The notes beneath the pieces are model-generated. The model worked only from the letters and a program-made list of their open reading frames with translations, did not search any database and was not told the DNA's origin. This document shows, one piece after another, positions 1 to 8,126 of a stretch of 64,000 nt of DNA. The number at the start of each line of letters is the position of its first letter. The first letter of the stretch is position 1. The translations under genes and the position numbers were made by a program. The stretch spans positions 874,671-938,670 of the forward strand of contig JAUCSD010000001.1 in assembly GCA_030445245.1 (NCBI GenBank). Reading direction: 5' to 3'. The stretch comes from Candidatus Saccharimonadota bacterium (GTDB lineage Bacteria > Patescibacteriota > Saccharimonadia > Saccharimonadales > Saccharimonadaceae).

Positions 1-3
1 ACA

Positions 4-1053
4 TCAAGATCGAAAATGCATATGCTTCTTTTTCATATGCAAGATGGATCGAATGAAGGTCCACAAACCAGCACCAACAAGGACCATAACCACTAACAAC
101 CCCAGAAGAAGCTTCCAAGGAATCACCCAAAAGCTGACCTCACCGACAATCGGCACATCACGTTGGCCGTCGTTGTATATTGCAACGACCTTGGCCGTAT
201 AGCGCCCAATGGGAATACGAGACAGGTTGTTCCAGTTCCACGAAAGCTCTTGTTTTGTTGTCCCATCGACAGCCATTACCGTATGCGCCACTTGGAACCC
301 ATCACTCCATTCACTCTTAAGCGTTCGGGTGACGCCAGGCAAGATGTAGCCGTTCGCCTTATTCACGGGCAGGGTGCTTATCGGTGTCGCATCATTCGAG
401 CCGCGTTGTATAAAGACATTACCTGACGGCTGAATGATCGTATTACCTGTATTTTTAAACTTTACATCAAACTTTACCGGCAAATATTCATAAATAGATT
501 GATCGCTGGTGAACTGAGAAAGATCAAGTTTACGTACCGCACCAGGCCTGTCTATGTTAATAAGGGTAAAGAGCGCCACCGAGCCTTTAAGCTGTCTTCC
601 TGAGCCAGTACTAGGAGCATTCTTCTGCCTGTTAATGACAAGAGCGAAAGAATAGCTGAATCCCGCATCTTTAGGTACGGCGAAGGTTACCTTCTCAGTC
701 ATAACCTCGCCAGGAGCCACGGTAAATGTAGGCGATCCAAAAGTAATCCATTTTGCTTCTTCGGGCGTCTGGACGTCATCAAAGACGAGTGACTCTTTGT
801 CGTCAATTTTGAAACTTCGTGGCGACACTTTAAGATCTTCTGTTTGCGAGCCAGTATTTCTAACCTTCAATTCGACACTTGTTGCCTGACCGGGCTTCAA
901 TGTCAGGACAAGGGGGGATGGTGATATCTGTAAAGAAAAATCGCCTGTATTATCAGCCGCGGACACGCTCTTTGATATAGCTATAAGCCCAGCAATACTT
1001 GCCAGGCCTACAGTCGCTATAACAGCGAGAACACGTATTTTTCTGTTTACCAT
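4..1053 (-). CDS. DUF916-like (WxL-interacting type) membrane-anchored surface protein
   Basis: A secreted protein of 349 aa if started at the ATG at 1053. An upstream in-frame start would overlap the gene before it and place 26 odd residues ahead of the signal sequence MVNRKIRVLAVIATVGLA. The mature part begins with a beta-rich domain (FSLQISPSPLVLTLKPGQ, then VELKVRNTGS) that resembles DUF916 domains of WxL-interacting proteins. A second Ig-like domain follows. One C-terminal membrane helix (WVIPWKLLLGLLVVMVLVGAGLW) leads to a basic tail, KKKHMHF. The same architecture, including the WVIP/WVVP motif before the helix, recurs at 53915 and 57254. It lies 10 bp downstream of the WxL-like gene at 1064, probably in one operon. 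Family assignment is by eye; export and anchoring are clear. Confidence 0.7.
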   Translation of the reverse strand: MVNRKIRVLAVIATVGLASIAGLIAISKSVSAADNTGDFSLQISPSPLVLTLKPGQATSVELKVRNTGSQTEDLKVSPRSFKIDDKESLVFDDVQTPEEAKWITFGSPTFTVAPGEVMTEKVTFAVPKDAGFSYSFALVINRQKNAPSTGSGRQLKGSVALFTLINIDRPGAVRKLDLSQFTSDQSIYEYLPVKFDVKFKNTGNTIIQPSGNVFIQRGSNDATPISTLPVNKANGYILPGVTRTLKSEWSDGFQVAHTVMAVDGTTKQELSWNWNNLSRIPIGRYTAKVVAIYNDGQRDVPIVGEVSFWVIPWKLLLGLLVVMVLVGAGLWTFIRSILHMKKKHMHFRS

Positions 1054-1063
1054 GTGTGTCGTC

Positions 1064-2113
1064 TTAGAATAGTCCTGCACCAATGATCGTGAGCGTATCA
1101 GCGTAGTCACTTGCTGCAGCACTCGTGACACTAATTGCCACGTTGTTTTTTATGGTCATAACCGCAGTGTCAGCAGTACCATTTGAACTTGCGAGTGCAC
1201 GGAGTGACGTATCAAGGCCGCCACCTTGGCCAGTTGCCGTACCGACGAATGGCGCTGCAACGGTAATAGAACCTGAACCGCCTGCTTGAGTTGTCGTGAT
1301 ACCAGTGTTGTATCCTACAGTACCCGCGACGAGTGTACTGTTAGTGCCTGGTGTTGTCGAAGCGAGCGTACTCGACGCAGAGGTGGAGTTAAGACCCGTA
1401 TTGGCATCTTTCGCCCATACCATCCAACCGTTCTTAGCATTCGTACTGACCGTTGCCGTACGTGGCGTTGGACTGGTTACAACGCTACCTGTTGCGAGCG
1501 TTCCGAGTGCGTCAGTTGATGCGCTTAATGCAAAGGAGAATGTTGATGGAACTGTAGCAGATACTGCGATTTGATCGCTCGTCACACTTGCCGTACTGTA
1601 TGATGCTGTATCTATGTTTGCTGGTACTGATGTACGAGTAGTAATCGTACCCGTGTTGGAACTGCTTGCAGATGATTTTATTGAGACTGCAGCAGTGTTG
1701 GCCCAGTTGAAACAATACAACGTACCAACAGTAAGATCACCGCTTGGGAATGTTACCGTTTGAGAAGTAACGTTCGTAGCCGTGGCGATGCTCGGCCAGG
1801 CAGTACCTCCCGTAGGCCATGCAAGGTTGGTTGTGTTAACGGTGAAGTTAGCGGCTGTTCCAAGTGTATAACCTGTTGGAAATACTACCTGAACATCTGC
1901 TTCGGTAGCTACCGTCGCTGGTTTAGCACATATCGTACCGGTTGTCGCCGTACTCGTTTGCATCCGATCGAATCGAACAGACGATTGTGTTAAATCGGCG
2001 GCATAGGCTAGAGAGTGAGAAAGAATCGGAAGAACAAGGGAGAAAACTAAAAAAGCGGCAGCTGCTAGGCGTGTGGTTTTTATATTTCTTAGACCTGAAC
2101 GTAAGTGTTGCAT
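1064..2113 (-). CDS. WxL-like secreted surface protein
   Basis: A 349-aa exported protein: an N-terminal signal peptide (hydrophobic AAAAFLVFSLVLPILS, likely cut after SLAYA) and then a Thr/Ser/Ala-rich beta-strand protein with no further membrane helix. It contains ICAKP and LYCFNWAN, so one possible cysteine pair. The tail YADTLTIIGAGLF matches the tails of the proteins at 55043, 58368, 59609 and 61324 (Y, alternating hydrophobics, A-G-aromatic end) and resembles the last strand of WxL domains, although the WxL tripeptide is absent. It precedes a DUF916-like gene, the pairing known from WxL operons in Firmicutes. A GAAAGAAG Shine-Dalgarno lies upstream. Function inferred: surface adhesin or structural component. 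Confidence 0.65.
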   Translation of the reverse strand: MQHLRSGLRNIKTTRLAAAAFLVFSLVLPILSHSLAYAADLTQSSVRFDRMQTSTATTGTICAKPATVATEADVQVVFPTGYTLGTAANFTVNTTNLAWPTGGTAWPSIATATNVTSQTVTFPSGDLTVGTLYCFNWANTAAVSIKSSASSSNTGTITTRTSVPANIDTASYSTASVTSDQIAVSATVPSTFSFALSASTDALGTLATGSVVTSPTPRTATVSTNAKNGWMVWAKDANTGLNSTSASSTLASTTPGTNSTLVAGTVGYNTGITTTQAGGSGSITVAAPFVGTATGQGGGLDTSLRALASSNGTADTAVMTIKNNVAISVTSAAASDYADTLTIIGAGLF

Positions 2114-2285
2114 GTGTACTTCTTTCGTTTGTTTTTCAATTTAATTACTAATTTATAGTGTACTTGGTGTAAGTATAACCACAATGACCAGCATAGGCAA
2201 GATCGATTTTTTAACGCTCAATAAACGAGGATATATATGCAGAAGACAACATAAATGGTATCATACAGCCAACAAGGTATAGGCC

Positions 2286-3557
2286 ATGAAAACAAAAAAC
2301 AATCACAAAAAACTGCTTAGTCCCAAAAATAGTCACTCGAGACAACCGCGTCGGCTTCATAAGAAGCTTCTGCTTCATCCGCTTGCCATATTCCTTATTC
2401 TCTGTGTTGGTGTTCTGCTCGTTAAAGCAACATTCCAGACTCATGCCGATTCCTATGAGGTCACCGCCACTGTTCCTGCACCACTACCCACCAGCCCCGC
2501 TGTCATCACTTCTTATTCCGATCAAGAACATGTGTCCTCATCGCGCGTTACTATCTCCGGAACTTGTCCAGATCAGTCGTATGTCAAACTACACATAAAT
2601 AACGCCTTCAATGGAGTGTCCTTATGTAGTAGCGGTGCATTTACCATACGGACCAGCCTCGTCCCTGGTGCTAACTCATTGCAGGCGAAGGTATACAATA
2701 TTACGGACAACGAAGGACCCGCGTCTTCTGCGACTACAATCTACTATGACGAACTAACGAGTTCAGTAAAAGAACCCACGCAACCTCATCCCGAGACCGT
2801 GATTAACTCACTTGACGGATCACCATACAAAAAAGATGCCATCCAACAAACAAGCAACAGACCGACGGTTACCGGTTTTGCACCCCCTTATTCTCTCGTT
2901 ACGTTAACCTTCCATTCCGATCCCACACAATGTACTACCAGGGCCGATGCCAACGGTTGGTGGACATGCACACTCACTCCGGAACTTGCAGCAGGTGGCC
3001 ACTACGTTGATATAGTGATTACAACTCCTGACGGAAGGACAATTTCATCCCCAAGACTGTACATACTCGTGACAACCTACCTCGACACATTATTAGTACC
3101 GAAGTTGCCTGCATCACAGCTTATCGTCAGCTCAGACTATCGCTACCAAGTACGATACCCGGGAGAACTGTGGAGCTGGAACATGCAGATCACCGGGGGA
3201 ACCCTGCCGTACAGCATCGATATTACCTGGGGAGATGGTAAGACGACACACAAATCCAATGTTCAAGCAGCCTACCAAGCGACACATACCTTTCTTTCTA
3301 GTGGCACCTACCAACCCATCATTCGTGTCACAGATGGCGCTGGTCAGTCAGCAACTATCCAAACGCTGGCGATTTCCAAAACATCCACCGTTGATTTCTC
3401 ACACAATACTTCGTCGAGTGATTTTCAAAGTTACCTGTGGATCATCTGGCCTGCATACATCATTATCCTACTCATGATCGCCAGCTTCTGGCTAGGGGAG
3501 TACGAGATACTATCACGTCGCCGATCTACCCGAAAGCATAAGGCCGTTCATAGATAG
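2286..3557 (+). CDS. Secreted PKD/Ig-fold surface protein with C-terminal anchor
   Basis: A 423-aa protein. After a basic N-terminus come a hydrophobic export segment (residues 33-48), two Ig-like beta domains (about 70-155 and 165-260), a PKD-like domain (about 280-365) with the diagnostic ITWGDGKTTH and HTFLSSGTY...RVTDGAG, a C-terminal membrane helix (YLWIIWPAYIIILLMIASFW) and a basic tail RRRSTRKH. The protein at 56285 has the same first Ig domain (SGTCPDQ here, NGICPND there), the same PKD signature (DWGDG) and the same anchor, so the two are paralogues. It is divergent from the WxL-like gene at 2113. No catalytic motif is visible; a binding or spacer role is likely. Confidence 0.7.
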   Translation: MKTKNNHKKLLSPKNSHSRQPRRLHKKLLLHPLAIFLILCVGVLLVKATFQTHADSYEVTATVPAPLPTSPAVITSYSDQEHVSSSRVTISGTCPDQSYVKLHINNAFNGVSLCSSGAFTIRTSLVPGANSLQAKVYNITDNEGPASSATTIYYDELTSSVKEPTQPHPETVINSLDGSPYKKDAIQQTSNRPTVTGFAPPYSLVTLTFHSDPTQCTTRADANGWWTCTLTPELAAGGHYVDIVITTPDGRTISSPRLYILVTTYLDTLLVPKLPASQLIVSSDYRYQVRYPGELWSWNMQITGGTLPYSIDITWGDGKTTHKSNVQAAYQATHTFLSSGTYQPIIRVTDGAGQSATIQTLAISKTSTVDFSHNTSSSDFQSYLWIIWPAYIIILLMIASFWLGEYEILSRRRSTRKHKAVHR

Positions 3558-3644
3558 ATTGCTACAACAGTTTAATAAGCTGTGTCTGATGTTCTCGAAC
3601 AAAGCGTCGAATAATTTTATACTCATCAACGTCAAAAGTAGCTT

Positions 3645-4925
3645 CTATCGTTTCAAGAGTCTCAATCTCTCCATTCGAATAAACCCCTGCACCATCCAAT
3701 TATGTATAACCACCCCATTGTTCTGTGTATCAAGTGGAATCGCAATCGCCGTTTCATACGGCCAGAGCGCAATGCGATTTTTTTCCATCGCAATTTCAAA
3801 GCGACGATTATATAATTCGGTAGATTCCTCACCGATACAGGCACCCTTGCATCGCCCAAGTGAATAGGAAAAACAGGCGCCAGTTCCCTTTTCTATGCCC
3901 ATGAGTTTCGGACAGAGCATGAAGGTTCGTGTTAGGAGCTCGAGTTGACGCTTAGCTTTGGTGCGTGTCTCGTATAGCCCGTATATCCGTGCAAGGTCGG
4001 TCGTATTATCCACGTTACCTGATTGAATCCGAATCGTATCGTACCCGTCCTGCTCAGCTTTTACATACATTGCATATTGAGAAATCCGACGCAACATTCG
4101 GTTGTAAATAGGTGAGAGTTCTTTGATCATTTTCGATTCGAGAATAAGAGCGGCGAGTTCACTGCCTGTTACGATTGTACGAACATGATGAACAGCCTGA
4201 GCAATCTTAAGCTCCTTGCTCGACTGATCCTGAAAGTGCGACAGAATCCGTTTCTTGAGATTGATACTCTTACCGACGTAGAGTGGCTGATGCACCTCAT
4301 CCTCGAAAACGTAAACACCGGCAACGTTCTCGACCTCGTTTAGTTCTTCAATATTGAGATTTGGCGGAAGATACTGCGTTTTAAGCTGGCGCTGTAGTGC
4401 CTCTTGAAAGACGCTCGGACCATGTTCGTCGTAGGCTAATTGACTAAAGTAGAGAATGGCCCGAGCATCATCAAGTGCTCGGTGGCGAGCAAGCACAGGA
4501 ATATGGTGACGCTCAATGAGTTTTGCAAGACTATGTCCTTTATGCTCCGCATATAGAGCTCGCGAAAGCCGGACGGTGCAAAGCATTTTCGGAGAGAAGG
4601 CAAGTCCAACCAAGGAAAATTCGTTCTTCAAAAATGAGTAATCAAACCGAACATTATGTGCAACGAATACCGCCCCGTCGAGCACCTCAAAAAGCTCATC
4701 GGCTATAGCTTCAAAACGTGGTACGTCGACGACATCACCACTCGTAATGCCGGTGAGCGTTGTGATACTGGCTGGAATATAGGTTTCAGGATTTATAAGT
4801 GTACTAAATTCCCTTACGACTTCACTGTTTTCGTATCGAATCGCGGCAACCTCAAGTACTCGGCTGTTGCGATAACTCCCACCAGTCGTTTCAATATCGA
4901 CGAATACTACTGGATAATCAAACAT
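3645..4925 (-). CDS. DnaQ-type 3'-5' exonuclease fused to UvrC-like GIY-YIG nuclease domain
   Basis: A 426-aa DNA repair-type nuclease. Residues 1-175 form a DEDDh exonuclease: Exo I VDIETTGG, Exo II HNVRFDYSFL and Exo III HRALDDARA, the fold of the DNA polymerase III epsilon subunit. Residues about 200-285 form a GIY-YIG domain (AGVYVFEDE, then PLYVGKSINLKKRILSHF) as in the N-terminus of UvrC and Cho. The Cys-containing stretch CPKLMGIEKG...CFSYSLGRCKGAC matches the UvrC segment after the nuclease. UvrB-binding and C-terminal endonuclease parts are absent. Similar fusions are known in Actinobacteria. It converges on the PKD gene and probably acts on damaged DNA in the cytoplasm. Confidence 0.85.
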   Translation of the reverse strand: MFDYPVVFVDIETTGGSYRNSRVLEVAAIRYENSEVVREFSTLINPETYIPASITTLTGITSGDVVDVPRFEAIADELFEVLDGAVFVAHNVRFDYSFLKNEFSLVGLAFSPKMLCTVRLSRALYAEHKGHSLAKLIERHHIPVLARHRALDDARAILYFSQLAYDEHGPSVFQEALQRQLKTQYLPPNLNIEELNEVENVAGVYVFEDEVHQPLYVGKSINLKKRILSHFQDQSSKELKIAQAVHHVRTIVTGSELAALILESKMIKELSPIYNRMLRRISQYAMYVKAEQDGYDTIRIQSGNVDNTTDLARIYGLYETRTKAKRQLELLTRTFMLCPKLMGIEKGTGACFSYSLGRCKGACIGEESTELYNRRFEIAMEKNRIALWPYETAIAIPLDTQNNGVVIHNWMVQGFIRMERLRLLKR

Positions 4926-5106
4926 CTCTTCTTACTAGTATATAGCCCTGCTCGTTTCTCATAAAGCTCGGCTAGATTTATCGAACGTATACAATTTAGT
5001 GAAAAAGGGGAGGGGAACGCGCTATCCTTCACTATCACCTACCTGAACATTCATCGGACCTGGCGACATAACGGCAGCATAGCGTTTGTCTTGCATGAAC
5101 TTATTA

Positions 5107-5760
5107 CTACCAGGTATATCCCCGCTCAAGCCATGTTTCAAATGCCAGCTGCGATGCTTCGTATTGATTGTACAAAAATGTAGCTACCCCATAGCCTGTC
5201 GCTCGAGCAAATGATTGGAGCGAGTCATCCACAAGTACGACCGTATTAAGAGGTGCACCAGCCTCACCCGCCGCCTTCTGCAAGAGTACCTCGTTCTCTA
5301 GTTTCAATTGACCGTGAAGAGAGGAGGAGTAAATATAATCGAAATGCTCACGGAGCCGATGCTGTCTCACCGATATGACATCGAAGATATCCATGTTATT
5401 CGTAAATAAACTAACGACAACACCCTGTGATCGTAGTGTTGCAACAAACCGGAGCAGGGAAGGGTTGAGCGGCATATGTTCTATGCTCTCTTCGAGTATC
5501 CTATCGAGCAGACGAGCGTCAATTCCCGCTTGCCGCTCGACCTCATCATGAACGTCTCTGAAGTGATACTCACCCCTCATCCAACCATCGACAAGATCTG
5601 TGTTCTCCCTGCTGAAAATAATCTCCGATGCCGCCTTACCTATTTCTTTTCGTGTTTGATCTGGTAGATGATAAAATCGGCCATTGCTGAGAACACCATC
5701 AAAATCCACTAAGAGTAGCTTCAGCTGTTTCTTCGTTTTATCACTTTTGTTACGTTGCAT
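5107..5760 (-). CDS. HAD-superfamily hydrolase
   Basis: A 217-aa haloacid dehalogenase-type phosphatase. Motif I is LLVDFDGVLSN (Asp nucleophile and second Asp), motif II lies in SLFTNN, and motif IV is VLVDDS, with a helical cap in between. The substrate cannot be told from the sequence. A GTG six bases upstream would also open the frame, but the -10 box TATAGT (+ strand 5769-5774) ends 8 nt before the ATG at 5760, so a leaderless start there is likeliest. The gene stands alone. Between it and the nuclease gene (4926-5106) only a 24-codon open frame (5022-5096, minus strand) without a ribosome site is visible. Confidence 0.8.
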   Translation of the reverse strand: MQRNKSDKTKKQLKLLLVDFDGVLSNGRFYHLPDQTRKEIGKAASEIIFSRENTDLVDGWMRGEYHFRDVHDEVERQAGIDARLLDRILEESIEHMPLNPSLLRFVATLRSQGVVVSLFTNNMDIFDVISVRQHRLREHFDYIYSSSLHGQLKLENEVLLQKAAGEAGAPLNTVVLVDDSLQSFARATGYGVATFLYNQYEASQLAFETWLERGYTW

Positions 5761-5768
5761 TGGCACCT

Positions 5769-5774
5769 ACTATA
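5769..5774 (-). promoter_or_regulatory. -10 box of the HAD hydrolase gene
   Basis: TATAGT on the minus strand, 8 nt before the ATG at 5760. This places the transcription start at or next to the start codon. No Shine-Dalgarno fits in the gap. Confidence 0.5.
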
Positions 5775-5805
5775 CTTATTTTTTATCGTCACAAAAGTCA
5801 CAAAT

Positions 5806-5858
5806 CAAAAAGGGCAGGGGAGGTGACTTTTTGTCGCCACCATCCCCTGCCGTTTTTT
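5806..5858. terminator. Bidirectional intrinsic terminator
   Basis: A GC-rich hairpin (GGCAGGGGAGGTGAC paired with GTCGCCACCATCCCCTGCC) flanked by A5 on the left and T6 on the right. It can end transcription of the minus-strand gene at 5881 and work in the other direction. Confidence 0.8.
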
Positions 5859-5880
5859 AAATAAGTACCCTACTTGCCTC

Positions 5881-6282
5881 TTATTCGTCATGACTGCTGG
5901 TAAGCGTCAGGAGTTTAGCAAGCCCTACTGCAACGAGCGCGTACACCAACACGGCTACGACGCTGCTTATCTCAAATATTGATTGGCCGTAAGCTGGCTG
6001 ATAGCTAAAGACGCCATAAAATGGCCAGGCAAAGAAACCACTCACACCGTAGATAAAGTCGACAAATGGCGAACCTTGATTCGCAGCCAGAAGGAGCAAC
6101 ACGATACGAAACACCAGCAACGCAACGATGACACCGGCAACGTAGTAGATAATTCGCTGTAAGATAACACTCGTACTGATCTTCTTGGATGACTCAACCG
6201 TCTGACGACGAATATTCGTATCACCCACTTGCTCATTGGTGTTACGTACTTCAGTCGTTTTCTTTTCTTGATCTCCGTTCAT
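5881..6282 (-). CDS. Small membrane protein, possibly YggT-like
   Basis: A 133-aa protein with a charged 35-residue cytoplasmic N-terminus and two membrane segments: about 42-67 (IIYYVAGVIVALLVFRIVLLLLAA) and about 105-125. Between them the SPFVDFIYGVSGFFAWPF region recalls the loop of YggT-family proteins, which often sit near division genes, but the match is weak. A strong terminator follows directly. Nothing else identifies it. Confidence 0.55.
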   Translation of the reverse strand: MNGDQEKKTTEVRNTNEQVGDTNIRRQTVESSKKISTSVILQRIIYYVAGVIVALLVFRIVLLLLAANQGSPFVDFIYGVSGFFAWPFYGVFSYQPAYGQSIFEISSVVAVLVYALVAVGLAKLLTLTSSHDE

Positions 6283-6364
6283 AACGAATTCCCTCTCACT
6301 TAGTTGTATTTATAGCGTACCATATACCGCTTACGCAATAAAAATAGTGCCCCTCTTTTTGGCG

Positions 6365-6922
6365 TCAAACTCGCTGGCGTAGCATCTCGAAATCGACTGC
6401 CATTTCACCCCGACGAATACGTGAGGAGGCCACATCCGCATGGGCTGTCTCAATCATGCTATACCGGATAGATTTGCCTTGGGTCTGCCCTATTTGCTCG
6501 ACTACGGCTCTAATCTCGCCTACCGCATCGGCCTGTCTCATCCCGATGATCAGTGACATCGTATCGAGTAATCTGTCTAGGCCCTTCCAGCTACCAAGCG
6601 ACGACACGACATCAGACCCGATAAGCAAACTGAGCGTTGCGCCCTTAAACGCTTCGTTCAGCTCGGGCAATGTTTCTTTAACCGTAAACTGATCTGAAGC
6701 GAGACAGGTAGCACGCATGAAAGGGAACGGTACTATCGCTTCGCTCAGTAACACAAGCCGCTCGGAAAGTGAGGTGACATTCGGCTTGCCTCTTGGCATA
6801 CGTTCGGGCAAAAGGATAATTTCGTCCACTTCACCGCGCTCTATCACCTCAAGACAAAATGCAAGATGACCCTGATGGATAGGATCGAATGTACCTGGGT
6901 ATACGCCAACGCGACGGTTCAT
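6365..6922 (-). CDS. nadD: Nicotinate-nucleotide adenylyltransferase-like protein (NadD family)
   Basis: A 185-aa nucleotidyltransferase. GVYPGTFDPIHQGHLAF carries the HxGH nucleotide-binding motif, and the C-terminal VASSRIRRGE is the second signature (SSTxIR in NadD). NadD adenylates nicotinate mononucleotide in NAD synthesis. The middle LIGSDVVSSLGSWK corresponds to the NadD G-x-D-x7-W segment, although Phe is replaced by Val in that stretch. Related nucleotidyltransferases (CoaD) lack this motif, so NadD is preferred, with some doubt about substrate. Confidence 0.75.
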   Translation of the reverse strand: MNRRVGVYPGTFDPIHQGHLAFCLEVIERGEVDEIILLPERMPRGKPNVTSLSERLVLLSEAIVPFPFMRATCLASDQFTVKETLPELNEAFKGATLSLLIGSDVVSSLGSWKGLDRLLDTMSLIIGMRQADAVGEIRAVVEQIGQTQGKSIRYSMIETAHADVASSRIRRGEMAVDFEMLRQRV

Positions 6923-6962
6923 TACCTACTAGTATGGCCTGCTCAGCTTAAATCATCAAATC

Positions 6963-7010
6963 AAAAACGACCCTACTTGCGGGACTTTCCCGACATATCG
7001 GGTGAGGTCG
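6963..7010 (-). terminator. Intrinsic terminator downstream of the interrupted small gene
   Basis: On the minus strand a branched hairpin (outer CGACC/GGTCG, inner CCCGA/TCGGG) is followed by T5. It lies beyond the 3' end of the gene at 7071. A further GC-rich imperfect hairpin covers 7025-7065. Confidence 0.55.
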
Positions 7011-7070
7011 CTCACTTTAGGTCGGTTTTCCGAAGAGGTCACAGAGTGGCGCCTCTCCAGGGGAAGCAAG

Positions 7071-7358
7071 TTACGCGTTGACTAGCTTGTCTGAAACGAT
7101 CGTGTTAGCGCTGATGATGCTCTGAAGGTATCTGACGCCCAGAGCCATAAGTGCCAAACGATCTTGCTTCTTGACGTCAGCCAACACGAGATCGAGTATC
7201 TTTTGGAACTAATCGAGGCTAATGCCATCAGGCAACATGGCGTGGTGAGAATTAACAAAATTTCGTAATTCTTCAGAGGTACGTGGACGGTTCCAGCTAG
7301 CGAGTTCAGCGCTAGGAGCGACCGTATCTGCATCTATGCCGGCAGAGAGTGTGTCCAT
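7071..7358 (-). pseudogene. Small acidic protein gene interrupted by an in-frame TAG
   Basis: An ATG at 7358 behind a good ribosome site (AAGGA, 9 nt) opens a frame of 49 codons, MDTLSAGIDADTVAPSAELA up to HHAMLPDGISLD. It then meets TAG at 7209-7211 and continues in the same frame for 45 codons (FQKILDLVLADVKKQDRLAL... to DKLVNA) before TAA at 7071. Both halves look like one compact helical protein, so a single nonsense change (for example Gln to TAG) is the simplest reading. Readthrough, or restart of a second peptide, cannot be excluded. No family recognised. A terminator-like structure follows the gene. Confidence 0.55.
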
Positions 7359-7489
7359 TTGTTTGCGTCCTTTTTTGTTTTAGTTTCTTATGTACTTATT
7401 TAAGCATAATTGTAATAGAAAAGCAATAGCATTTTAATGCAAAATATGAACACTGATTGATGGTTACTTATGGCAATTTGCATATAACA

Positions 7490-7498
7490 TGTTATAAT
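7490..7498 (+). promoter_or_regulatory. Extended -10 promoter of the GC-rich gene at 7545
   Basis: TGTTATAAT, a full extended -10 box (TGn plus TATAAT), about 40 nt before a clear AGGAGA ribosome site at 7534. This gene therefore has a conventional leader, unlike many neighbours. Confidence 0.6.
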
Positions 7499-7544
7499 AT
7501 AGTAGACTTGTACTACTCGCAAGAACGATTGACAGGAGAAGTCC

Positions 7545-7949
7545 ATGGATGTTAGCTCACCCGTCGACGACCAGCTGGAGATCGACCTACCTGAGGCAAC
7601 GATCACCCTGGTCAATAGCGACACAGAGCTCGTGGTGGTCTCAAGCACCCGCCACGTGCGGATCGCTCAAAAGCTGATCGGACGCGGACGCGTCATTCGA
7701 TGGAGCTCGGGCACCGCTCCTCAAAGCGGAGGCTCCATCAGGATATCCAATACTGGTCCTGCTACCGCTACCGGCGGTGGCATCGCTAACACTGGCTACA
7801 TCGGTGGGCGAGGCGGCCAAACAGCTCCCAGTGACAGCGTAGTAACCATCAAGGTTCCGGCCCGGATCAAACGGGTCACAATTAAGAAGGCTGCGCACTA
7901 CACGATCGACCCCGGTCTCAAGTCATCCGTCAGCGACAATCGTCGCTGA
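7545..7949 (+). CDS. GC-rich orphan protein, beta-rich
   Basis: A 134-aa protein of unknown function. No signal peptide or membrane helix. Residues 1-60 alternate hydrophobic and polar residues (LEIDLPEATITLVNS, TELVVVSSTRHVRIAQKL). A Gly/Thr-rich middle follows (NTGPATATGGGIANTGYIGG), then another beta-like and basic end (VVTIKVPARIKRVTIKKA). The pattern suggests a small beta-sheet fold, loosely like DUF4097-type repeats. Its third codon positions are much richer in G/C than those of neighbouring genes. It has its own promoter, a strong Shine-Dalgarno and its own terminator, so it looks like a self-contained cassette, possibly acquired. Confidence 0.6.
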   Translation: MDVSSPVDDQLEIDLPEATITLVNSDTELVVVSSTRHVRIAQKLIGRGRVIRWSSGTAPQSGGSIRISNTGPATATGGGIANTGYIGGRGGQTAPSDSVVTIKVPARIKRVTIKKAAHYTIDPGLKSSVSDNRR

Positions 7950-7957
7950 CTCCCTTC

Positions 7958-8006
7958 AGCCCCGAGAGGCTAACTCAACGAAGAGCTCCTCTTGGGGCTC
8001 TTCTAT
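7958..8006 (+). terminator. Terminator-like hairpin after the GC-rich gene
   Basis: AGCCCCGAGAGG pairs with CCTCTTGGGGCT, 12 bp with one mismatch, followed by a short CTTCTATTT tract. Confidence 0.6.
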
Positions 8007-8111
8007 TTGGAACATTTTACTACAAACAAGGAGGCGACATGGTGATTTATTTTCGGCATCCATTTCTGGCTATTTTCACGCCATTCATCACCTAAAACGC
8101 TTATCCTTCTA

Positions 8112-8120
8112 TGGTATAAT
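8112..8120 (+). promoter_or_regulatory. Extended -10 box, leaderless start
   Basis: TGGTATAAT ends 6 nt before the ATG at 8127, so the transcript should start at the start codon. No ribosome site is present. Confidence 0.65.
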
Positions 8121-8126
8121 CGTCGC

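Noticed and set aside
7078-7333. 83-aa minus-strand frame
   Set aside because: Shadow of the interrupted small gene, which has the ribosome site in another frame.
7071-7358. Alternative genetic code (TAG or TGA as sense)
   Set aside because: TAG and TGA end many intact genes here (for example TGA at 4-6 and 24169, TAG at 3645), so the lesions at 7209 and near 63376 are local.
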